Assembly (NCBI GenBank): GCA_031275035.1
Contig: JAISPH010000221.1
Location: forward strand, 1 to 5,165
DNA: 5,165 bases
Source: Treponema sp.
Lineage (GTDB): Bacteria > Spirochaetota > Spirochaetia > Treponematales > Breznakiellaceae
Reading direction: 5' to 3'
Shown here: positions 1-5,165 of the stretch, piece after piece
Layout: every line of letters begins with the position of its first letter
Numbering within the stretch: position 1 is the stretch's first letter
Notes under the pieces: model-generated
Seen by the model: the letters and a program-made list of their open reading frames with translations, nothing else
Told to the model about the DNA's origin: nothing
The model's database searches: none
Position numbers and translations under genes: made by a program

Positions 1-1439
1 GCCGCCGCCCGCTGGACCTCGCTGTCCCGAACCCGCCGCCGGCCCTCGTTACGGTTCCGGTCTTCGCCCGCTTCCCCGGAGGCAGGGTTCCTCCGGCCGC
101 CGTCCCGCTTGGCCCGGACTTCGCCCTCCGCCGGAACCCGCCGGCCCCGGTTTCCCTCATCGCCGCCCCGTTCCCTGCCGCGGTCTCTGCCGCCCCGGCG
201 GAAACCTTCGCCGCTCCGGCCAAGGCTCCGGCGGGAATCCCGCCTGTCCCCTCCGGGTCTGTCGTCGTAGGCATCGGTACGGATACGCATGCCTTCGCTC
301 TTATCTTCCTCATAGAGTTCCGTCACGGCGGTTTCCGAGGGGATCTTCTTGCCTATGTACCGTTCAATTTCGGGAAGTTCGTATACGTCCTGTTCGCTGG
401 CCAGGGTAATGGCCCTGCCGGTTTTTCCCGCCCGGGCGGTCCGGCCTATGCGGTGCACATAATTTTCCGCCTCCGCCGGAAGGTCGTAGTTTACCACCAG
501 GGCAAGGCCCTCAATGTCGAGGCCCCGGGCGGCTACGTCGGTGGCGACCAGAAACCTTACGTTCCCCGCCTTTACATCATCGATGATCTTAAGCCGCTTT
601 ACCTGGGGCAGATCCCCGATGATAAATTCACAGGGTATGCCGTTGATCCGCAGCCGCTTGGCGGCAATTTCGGTGTACCGCTTGGTATTGCAGAAGATGA
701 TGGCGCTTTCCGGCTGTTCCCGTTTTATGATTCCCAGGAGGAGCTTCATCTTATCGCCGCTGGGTACATGGTAGAGAAGCTGATCCACCTCCTCCACCGT
801 AACCGTTTCGGGGGCGATTTCAATCTCCACCGGGGACTTGGTATACTCCCAGGCCAGGTTTTTGACCCAGGCATTGAGGGTTGCGCTGAAAAGCATGGTC
901 TGCCGCCGGTCCGCCGGAGGAATCACCTTGATCAGTTTCCGCAGATCCGGGTAGAAGCCCATGTCGAACATCCGGTCCGCCTCGTCCAGCACCAGAAAGG
1001 CAATCTCCATCAGGTTCATCCTGCCCGATTTATTCAGATCCAGTACCCTGCCGGGGGTTCCCACCATGATCTGGGCGTTTTCCTTTAACAGCTTCTGTTG
1101 CAGGGTATAGCCTACGCCGCCGTAAAAACTTCCCACCTTGAAGGAAAGGTACTTTCCCAGGAGCTTTGCCTCTTCTTCAACCTGTACCGCCAGTTCCCTG
1201 GTAGGCACCATGATTATCGCCTTCTTTCCGTTTAATTCCGGTTCCGAGAGGAGGCGCTGAAAAATAACGATCAGAAAGGCCGCGGTTTTGCCGGTTCCGG
1301 TCTGGGATTGGACATAGAGGTCCTGCCCTCCAAAGGCGCTGGCCAGCACCTGCTCCTGTACGGGCATACAATCCACATAACCCGCTTCCGCAATGCCCCG
1401 TTGAAGATCGGGGTGAAGATGTAACGCTTGAAATTCCAT
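1..1439 (-). CDS. DEAD-box ATP-dependent RNA helicase with Arg/Gly-rich C-terminal tail (3' end cut by window edge)
   Basis: This gene encodes a superfamily 2 DEAD-box helicase, a cytoplasmic enzyme that uses ATP to unwind short RNA duplexes in ribosome assembly, mRNA decay or cold response. Translating the minus strand from the ATG at 1439-1437 gives 479 residues with no stop before base 1. Motifs appear in the family order: Q-motif region around F3 to Q28, Walker A SQTGTGKT (45-52), Ia PTREL (79-83), TPGR (128-131), II DEAD (152-155), III SAT (185-187), IV IIFCNT (247-252), V ATDVAARGLD (299-308) and VI HRIGRTARAG (329-338). The usual Gly in motif VI is Ala335. From about residue 376 to 479 the protein becomes a low-complexity tail rich in Arg, Gly, Asp and Glu with several RGG/RRGG clusters, a known type of nonspecific RNA-binding extension. 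The start is set by the Q motif: the next Met (25) would cut into it. No Shine-Dalgarno sequence precedes the ATG. The gene is divergent from aspS. RhlB, RhlE and DeaD/CshA subfamilies cannot be told apart here, so no symbol is given. Confidence 0.96.
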   Translation of the reverse strand, partial: MEFQALHLHPDLQRGIAEAGYVDCMPVQEQVLASAFGGQDLYVQSQTGTGKTAAFLIVIFQRLLSEPELNGKKAIIMVPTRELAVQVEEEAKLLGKYLSFKVGSFYGGVGYTLQQKLLKENAQIMVGTPGRVLDLNKSGRMNLMEIAFLVLDEADRMFDMGFYPDLRKLIKVIPPADRRQTMLFSATLNAWVKNLAWEYTKSPVEIEIAPETVTVEEVDQLLYHVPSGDKMKLLLGIIKREQPESAIIFCNTKRYTEIAAKRLRINGIPCEFIIGDLPQVKRLKIIDDVKAGNVRFLVATDVAARGLDIEGLALVVNYDLPAEAENYVHRIGRTARAGKTGRAITLASEQDVYELPEIERYIGKKIPSETAVTELYEEDKSEGMRIRTDAYDDRPGGDRRDSRRSLGRSGEGFRRGGRDRGRERGGDEGNRGRRVPAEGEVRAKRDGGRRNPASGEAGEDRNRNEGRRRVRDSEVQRAA

Positions 1440-1451
1440 ATTTATAGATTA

Positions 1452-1480
1452 GTTATATCTTTTTTTGGAGGCTCTGTACA
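1452..1480 (-). promoter_or_regulatory. Putative sigma-70-type promoter for the helicase gene
   Basis: Read on the minus strand, TGTACA (1480-1475, four of six matches to TTGACA) is followed by a 17-base spacer and TATAAC (1457-1452, five of six matches to TATAAT). The spacing is ideal and the sequence lies in the AT-rich gap between divergent genes. A transcript starting about 7 bases downstream of the -10 box would begin only about 6 bases before the helicase ATG, so the mRNA would be nearly leaderless. This agrees with the missing Shine-Dalgarno sequence but is unproven. The box could be a chance match in AT-rich DNA. Confidence 0.4.
1467..1471 (+). promoter_or_regulatory. GGAGG Shine-Dalgarno-like box that bears on the aspS start
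   Basis: GGAGG directly follows a run of seven T residues. It sits 10 bases before an in-frame ATG at 1482-1484. It is the only strong ribosome-binding sequence upstream of aspS, yet family alignment favours starts at 1539 or 1548, which have poor sites. It therefore supports either a protein about 19 residues longer at the N terminus, or translation initiation that does not rely on a good Shine-Dalgarno sequence. Confidence 0.4.
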
Positions 1481-1538
1481 GATGTATTCCGGCGGCGTCA
1501 GGCTTGTTTTAAGCTTTTCGAGATACTATAGTCTTTTT

Positions 1539-3401
1539 ATGGAAGCGATGAAGCGTACAACGAACTGCGGCGCCCTGAGAAAGTCCGATGCGGGCCGGCG
1601 GGTGATCTTAAACGGCTGGGTCCACCGGAAACGGGAACACGGGGGGGTTTCCTTTATCAACCTCCGGGACCGTTACGGCATTACCCAGGTGGTGGTGGAT
1701 TCCGCCGCCGAAGATCCGGCTCCCGCCGGGGACGAGGGGGGCCTTGGCGGACTGGCCGCCCTGGTAACGGAACTGCGGAATGAATTCTGCATCGCCGTAG
1801 AGGGCCTGGTCCGCCCCCGCCCCCCTTCTATGGTAAACCCGGAAATGTCCACCGGAGAGATCGAGGTGGCGGCGGAGCGCATGGTCATACTGAACCGTTC
1901 CGGGACGCTTCCCTTTCAGATTGATGAAGAATCCGACGCCAGGGAGGAACTCCGCCTCAAGTACCGCTATCTGGATCTCCGTTCCGCCGGTATGCAGCGG
2001 CGGCTCAAGCTGCGGCACGATGTGGCTTTTGCGGTCCGGGAATGGCTGACGGGCCGGGGGTTTTATGAGATAGAGACCCCCACTTTTATCAAATCTACCC
2101 CCGAGGGCGCCCGGGACTACCTGGTTCCCTCCCGGCTCTATCCGGGCAGGTTTTACGCCCTGCCCCAGTCCCCCCAGCTCTACAAGCAGATCCTCATGGT
2201 CGCCGGGTTCGACAAGTATTTTCAGATTGCCCGGTGCTATAGGGACGAGGATGCCCGGGGGGACCGGCAGCCCGAATTTACCCAGATCGATATCGAGATG
2301 TCCTTTGTAGACCGGGACGATATTCTGGCCATGACCGAAGGGCTTATGGCCCATGTGTTTAAGAAGATCCTGCAGGTCGAGCTGTCCCCCCGTTTTAAGC
2401 GGCTCAGTTACGAGGAGGCCATGGAACGTTACGGTACGGATAAGCCGGATCTTCGTTTCGGCCTGGAACTCCAGGACTTTGGACCCTATGCGGCGGCTTC
2501 TTCGTTCCAGGCTTTTAAGGAGGCCCTGTCCTCCGGGCCGGAGGGGACAGTCCGGGGCGGGGTAAAGGCCCTGGTGGTTCCAGGGGAAGCCATGGGAGAG
2601 GTCCCCTATTCCCGGAAGCAGATTGAAGAACTTGAAGCCCAGGCGAAGATCTACCATGCCAAAGGTCTTGCCTGGATGAGGGTTGCGGGGACCGGACCCG
2701 TCCTGGAGGGGGGGGCGGCGAAGTTTTTTGCCGGAAACGCCGCCGCCGTCATCGAAGGACTGGGGGCGAAGCGGGGGGATCTGATCCTCATGGCGGCGGA
2801 TTCCCGGCGTAAAACGGCCAACACGGCCCTGGGGGCGGTACGGTCCAAGCTGGGAAAGGATCTGGGGCTCTGCGAAAAGGGGAAATTTGAATTTGTCTGG
2901 ATAGTCGATTTTCCCCTGTTTGAATTTAACGATGAGGAAGGCCGCTGGGAGGCGGCCCACCACATGTTCTCCTGGCCCCAGGAAAAATACCACGCCGTTC
3001 TGGAACAGGACCCGGGATCGGTCAAGGGAGACCTCTACGATCTGGTCCTCAACGGCTATGAACTTGCCTCGGGTTCCATCCGTATCCACGACCCGGAACT
3101 GCAGAAACGTATTTTCAATATTGCGGGCTTTAACCCGGAAGAGGCGGAGGCCAGGTTCGGTTTTCTGACCGAAGCCTTTAGGTACGGGGCTCCTCCCCAC
3201 GGGGGCATCGCTCCGGGGCTGGACCGGCTGGTGATGCTTATGGCCGGGGAGAGTTCGATCAAAGAGGTCATCGCCTTCCCTAAAAATTCCTTTGCGGTAA
3301 ATCCCATGGACGGCAGCCCCGGAGAGGCGGATCAGAAACAGCTTGATGAACTCCACCTGTCGGTAACGTACCCGGAGGAAGGTCCCTCAAATGCCCTGTA
3401 A
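1539..3401 (+). CDS. aspS: Aspartyl-tRNA synthetase, bacterial type (class IIb)
   Basis: This cytoplasmic enzyme activates aspartate with ATP and charges tRNA(Asp). From ATG 1539 it has 620 residues, slightly longer than the roughly 590 usual for bacterial AspRS. The N-terminal OB-fold anticodon domain is recognisable by NCGALR (9-14), GWVHRKRE (26-33) and INLRDR (40-45). Class II motif 1 lies around GRGFYEIETP (172-181), with the aspartyl-adenylate loop TPEGARDYLVPSR (187-199) and QSPQLYKQ (210-217). Motif 2 is RCYRDED followed by RQPEFTQID (232-251). The bacterial GAD insertion domain occupies roughly residues 290-430. Motif 3 is GGIAPGLDR (555-563). All catalytic motifs look intact. There is an insertion of about 12 Gly/Ala-rich residues near 56-72 compared with the E. 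coli protein as I recall it. The start is uncertain: ATG 1548 best matches the E. coli N terminus, 1539 is 9 bases upstream, and ATG 1482 has the better ribosome-binding site but adds an atypical leader. His34 occupies the position of E. coli Leu30, a specificity determinant (see findings). The gene is probably the first of an operon with the two CHR genes. Confidence 0.97.
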   Translation: MEAMKRTTNCGALRKSDAGRRVILNGWVHRKREHGGVSFINLRDRYGITQVVVDSAAEDPAPAGDEGGLGGLAALVTELRNEFCIAVEGLVRPRPPSMVNPEMSTGEIEVAAERMVILNRSGTLPFQIDEESDAREELRLKYRYLDLRSAGMQRRLKLRHDVAFAVREWLTGRGFYEIETPTFIKSTPEGARDYLVPSRLYPGRFYALPQSPQLYKQILMVAGFDKYFQIARCYRDEDARGDRQPEFTQIDIEMSFVDRDDILAMTEGLMAHVFKKILQVELSPRFKRLSYEEAMERYGTDKPDLRFGLELQDFGPYAAASSFQAFKEALSSGPEGTVRGGVKALVVPGEAMGEVPYSRKQIEELEAQAKIYHAKGLAWMRVAGTGPVLEGGAAKFFAGNAAAVIEGLGAKRGDLILMAADSRRKTANTALGAVRSKLGKDLGLCEKGKFEFVWIVDFPLFEFNDEEGRWEAAHHMFSWPQEKYHAVLEQDPGSVKGDLYDLVLNGYELASGSIRIHDPELQKRIFNIAGFNPEEAEARFGFLTEAFRYGAPPHGGIAPGLDRLVMLMAGESSIKEVIAFPKNSFAVNPMDGSPGEADQKQLDELHLSVTYPEEGPSNAL

Positions 3402-3404
3402 GGG
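3401..3404 (+). promoter_or_regulatory. Ribosome-binding site of the first CHR gene, overlapping the aspS stop
   Basis: AGGG begins at the last base of the aspS TAA codon and lies 6 bases before the ATG at 3411. Termination on aspS and initiation on the CHR gene would occur within a few bases of each other, which favours translational coupling and cotranscription. Confidence 0.5.
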
Positions 3405-3410
3405 TAAAGC

Positions 3411-4007
3411 ATGAAGGCATACCTGGACCTGATCTGGACCTTCTTCAAAATGGGATGCGTTACCTTCGGCGGAGGCTATTCCATGCTTCCGGTGATCGAG
3501 CGGGAACTGGTGGAAAAGAAGAAATGGGCTTCTCTGGAGGAAGTAACGGATTATTTTGCCCTCGGCCAGGTTACGCCGGGGGTAATAGCGGTCAATGTTT
3601 CCACCTTTATCGGTTACAGGCGGAAGGGTATCGCCGGAGGCATCCTTACTACGCTGGGCTTTGTGTCGCCCTCCATTATTATTATCACCGTCATCGCGGC
3701 TTTTCTTAACAATTTTGCCGGGATGCCCCTGGTCCAGCATGCCTTCGGGGGAATCCGCATAGCCGTGGGGGCCCTGATCCTTGAGGCGGTGGTTAAGCTT
3801 TTTAAGGGGACGGTCCGGAATGTCAAGGCTGTCCTTATCAGTATCGCCGTCTTCGGCCTTTCGGTGTTTTTTAAGACTTCTCCGGTGTTCATCACCGCCG
3901 CCGCGGGACTTGCGGGCTTTCTCCTTGCCGGGAGGAAAAAGCGGGGACGGGTTCCCCCCGGTTCCGCCGGCGCCGGGAAAGACGGTACCGGGGAAACCGG
4001 GCCGTGA
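3411..4007 (+). CDS. Short-chain chromate transporter (CHR family) subunit, N-type half
   Basis: This is a 198-residue membrane protein corresponding to one CHR domain (chromate ion transporter family). In short-chain CHR systems two such halves act together, exporting chromate in the characterised cases. Visible family signatures are KMGCVTFGGGYSMLP (13-27), an acidic, basic loop, then GQVTPGVIAVN and STFIGYR (52-70), and a hydrophobic span after SPSIIIITVIAAFL (86-99). Further membrane segments lie around 107-128, 140-154 and 158-173. In many relatives the motif reads TPGP; here the second proline is Val58. The last 25 residues are a basic, Gly/Pro-rich cytoplasmic-type tail that looks dispensable and runs into the next gene. 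The ATG is 9 bases after the aspS stop. The gene overlaps its partner by four bases (GTGA). The natural substrate may be another oxyanion, since chromate resistance is not shown by sequence alone. Confidence 0.9.
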   Translation: MKAYLDLIWTFFKMGCVTFGGGYSMLPVIERELVEKKKWASLEEVTDYFALGQVTPGVIAVNVSTFIGYRRKGIAGGILTTLGFVSPSIIIITVIAAFLNNFAGMPLVQHAFGGIRIAVGALILEAVVKLFKGTVRNVKAVLISIAVFGLSVFFKTSPVFITAAAGLAGFLLAGRKKRGRVPPGSAGAGKDGTGETGP

Positions 4008-4555
4008 CGCTCCTCCTCCTCTTTGCCGAATTTTTTAAGACAGGGCTTTTTTCCGTCGGCGGAGGCCTTGCGACTCTGCCCTTCCTCTATCAGCTTGCGG
4101 ACAAATACGGCTGGCTTAGCTACGAGGCTATCGCCAATATGGTGGCGGTGGCGGAATCCACCCCCGGGGCCATCGGCGTGAACATGGCGACCTATGTGGG
4201 CTTTCAGTGCGCCGGCGTCCCCGGTTCGGCACTAGCTTCCCTGGGGCTGATAATGCCCTCAATTATCGTCATTATCATCGTGGCCCGCATCCTTTCAGCC
4301 TTTAAGGAAAGCCCCCTGGTGGCGTCGGTCTTTTCCGGTCTCCGGCCTGCGGCGGCGGGGCTTGTCGCCGCCGCAGGTTTTGGGGTGATGAAGCTTTCAC
4401 TCTACAACGGGGAGGCTCCGGTCTGGTACGGACTGTTCCGCTGGCGGGAGGGCGCAATCTTTGCGGTCCTCTTCTTCCTCATCCATGTATTCAAGAAACA
4501 TCCGGTTGTCTACATTGCCGCCGCAGGACTTGCCGGGATAGTCCTGGGCTTGTAG
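4004..4555 (+). CDS. Short-chain chromate transporter (CHR family) subunit, C-type half
   Basis: This is a 183-residue membrane protein and the second CHR half, expected to pair with the preceding gene product in the inner membrane. It repeats the family layout: AEFFKTGLFSVGGGLATLP (8-26), AESTPGAIGVN followed by ATYVGF (50-67), then the hydrophobic MPSIIVIIIVARIL (84-97). Later membrane spans lie near 105-128, 151-162 and 168-183. The TPG motif again lacks a second proline (Ala56), as in the partner, so both halves share this departure from the common TPGP form. The start is GTG at 4004, whose last two bases begin the TGA of the upstream gene. A weak GGGGA box (3990-3994) lies 9 bases upstream. 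The next Met is residue 46, which would delete the GGG motif, so GTG is needed. This overlap implies translational coupling and roughly equal subunit amounts. Length matches single-domain CHR proteins (about 180-200 residues). Confidence 0.9.
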   Translation: MTLLLLFAEFFKTGLFSVGGGLATLPFLYQLADKYGWLSYEAIANMVAVAESTPGAIGVNMATYVGFQCAGVPGSALASLGLIMPSIIVIIIVARILSAFKESPLVASVFSGLRPAAAGLVAAAGFGVMKLSLYNGEAPVWYGLFRWREGAIFAVLFFLIHVFKKHPVVYIAAAGLAGIVLGL

Positions 4556-4577
4556 GGTCCGGGAATCCGGGTTTTTT
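4556..4577 (+). terminator. Probable rho-independent terminator of the aspS-CHR operon
   Basis: Immediately after the last stop codon, CCGG (4559-4562) can pair with CCGG (4567-4570) around a GAAT loop, extended outward by several G-U pairs. It is followed by G and six T residues (4572-4577), and a second T6 run occurs at 4583-4588. The four-pair GC core is short, so strength is uncertain, but placement directly after the operon supports it. Confidence 0.5.
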
Positions 4578-4604
4578 AAGGCTTTTTTATGTTCTCTAAC
4601 CGTA

Positions 4605-4661
4605 ATGCCTCATTTAGAAAAGTAACCGAAGGGCTGGATGCCCCATTTAGAAAAACGTAAC
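4605..4661 (+). repeat. Two-copy direct repeat downstream of the CHR genes
   Basis: Copy 1 is at 4605-4626 and copy 2 at 4638-4661, with starts 33 bases apart. Both contain ATGCC, CATTTAGAAAA and GTAAC in the same order. They differ by one base substitution (T or C after ATGCC) and a two-base insertion (AC) before GTAAC in copy 2. Read on the minus strand the pair encodes FSKWGI followed by FSK and a stop, but there is no sizeable reading frame. This resembles a remnant of a dispersed intergenic repeat rather than a gene. Confidence 0.7.
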
Positions 4662-4698
4662 TTGAGGCCGCAATGCATCCTTGTCGTTTTTGAGGCGC

Positions 4699-4784
4699 CG
4701 GTCTATGGCCCCGGGGTTTATCGTTTTGAGTTTTTCCGCGATGCCGGCGGTGAGATGAAAGGCCGGCCACCGGGCGATAGACCG
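4699..4784. repeat. Inverted repeat (13-base arms, one mismatch) enclosing about 60 bases
   Basis: CGGTCTATGGCCC at 4699-4711 pairs with GGGCGATAGACCG at 4772-4784, with 12 of 13 positions complementary. Inside, GCCGG (4743-4747) and CCGGC (4763-4767) could form a second stem. The element could fold as a branched structure in RNA, or be a short mobile-element remnant. No direct target duplication was seen at its borders. No protein is convincing across it. Confidence 0.6.
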
Positions 4785-4809
4785 CATCTGCTGCCGCATA
4801 AGCGGGGCG

Positions 4810-5165
4810 GGTATTTGCGGAAACTTCGTTTAATCGCCGCTCCCGACGATATATATGTACTTCGTATATATCCCCACTCCCGGAAGTAAAGCGAATACGT
4901 GTTACATCCGCCCCTGGCGATATATACGCAATTCATCTATTTGCCGCTCCTATCCCTAGCGATATATGTACTTCGTATATTTCCCCCTTATCCCGGTATA
5001 TAAACGCACTACGTCTAATCGCCCCATCCCGTCTATAGACGTACTACGTATATATCGCCACTTCCCGGCATATATACGCAGTTCGTATAATCGCCCCTCC
5101 CCGGCATATATATGTATTGCGTATATATCCCACCCTCCCCGGCGTATATACGCAGTTCGTATAAT
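4810..5165 (+). repeat. Tandem array of about 36-base hairpin units, with two alternating subtypes from about 4920 (continues past window)
   Basis: About ten units can be aligned on a CG dinucleotide at 4827, 4863, 4898, 4934 (here CA), 4974, 5012, 5047, 5084, 5120 and 5158, giving spacings of 36, 35, 36, 40, 38, 35, 37, 36 and 38. A well-kept unit is an AT-rich imperfect palindrome of about 20 bases followed by a C-rich tail (TCGCCCCTCCCCGG or similar). Type A has TATATG, a 5-base loop (TACTT), then CGTATA. Type B has TATACG, loop CAGTT, then CGTATA. From 4934 on the order is B A B A B A B. Units at 4827, 4898 and 4934 are degenerate, and the best ones are at 5047-5165. This accounts for nearly all bases after 4810. 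The array spans possible short reading frames that I do not regard as genes. Confidence 0.85.

Noticed and set aside
453..1088. Open frame of 211 codons on the plus strand
   Set aside because: It is antisense to the helicase core, whose motifs (DEAD, SAT, HRIGRT) read cleanly on the minus strand.
1428..1458. aspS promoter using TTGAAA (1428-1433) and TTATAT (1453-1458)
   Set aside because: The 19-base spacer is long and the -35 lies inside the helicase coding start. It is possible but not supported well enough to annotate.
1504..1529. Second aspS promoter (TTGTTT with TACTAT)
   Set aside because: The spacer is only 14 bases and the -10 match is four of six, too weak to list as a feature.
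1608..3356. Open frame of 582 codons on the minus strand opposite aspS
   Set aside because: It lies fully antisense to an intact AspRS, shows no family motifs, and is explained by GC-rich codon bias removing stops from the complementary frame.
4638..4889. Open frame of 83 codons on the plus strand across the intergenic repeats
   Set aside because: It starts inside a direct repeat, crosses the inverted repeat and the first hairpin units, has only a weak ribosome site and shows no recognisable domain.
4576..4936. Two overlapping minus-strand open frames (64 and 72 codons)
   Set aside because: They consist of repeat sequence and have basic, low-information products. No start signal or family resemblance was seen.
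4810..5165. CRISPR array
   Set aside because: The period (35-40) is too short for repeat plus spacer, and the intervening C-rich segments are similar to each other rather than unique.

Overview
The window reads as chromosomal DNA from a GC-rich bacterium (roughly 55-60% GC by eye in the genes). It holds four protein-coding genes followed by about 600 bases of repeat-rich, apparently non-coding DNA. Nothing in it is diagnostic of a phylum. The gene set, the AT-rich spacer between divergent genes, and a bacterial AspRS followed by a split chromate-type transporter would fit a spirochaete such as a GC-rich treponeme. That is a weak inference only.

Layout: 1-1439 (minus) is a DEAD-box RNA helicase with all core motifs and an Arg/Gly-rich tail that runs off the left edge. 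1440-1538 is a short AT-rich divergent intergenic region with a plausible helicase promoter and a GGAGG box facing the other way. 1539-3401 (plus) is a bacterial-type aspartyl-tRNA synthetase, aspS, which may start earlier, at 1482. 3411-4007 and 4004-4555 (plus) are two short-chain CHR (chromate ion transporter) half proteins. They overlap by four bases and lie 9 bases after aspS, so the three probably form one operon, closed by a modest rho-independent terminator near 4556-4577.

The right-hand 600 bases hold, in order: a pair of direct repeats (4605-4661), an 86-base element bounded by 13-base inverted arms (4699-4784), and a diverging tandem array of about 36-base units from about 4810 to the window end. 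Each well-preserved array unit carries an AT-rich hairpin with a 5-base loop followed by a C-rich tail. From about 4920 onward two subtypes alternate, giving a higher-order period of about 73 bases. Conservation increases toward the right edge and the array continues beyond it. This array is the most unusual feature in the window.

Functionally, the helicase (RNA remodelling) and AspRS (tRNA charging) are housekeeping genes. The CHR pair is likely a two-subunit inner-membrane oxyanion transporter co-expressed with aspS. An AspRS residue associated elsewhere with relaxed tRNA specificity (His34) raises the possibility that the organism makes Asn-tRNA by the indirect, amidotransferase route.
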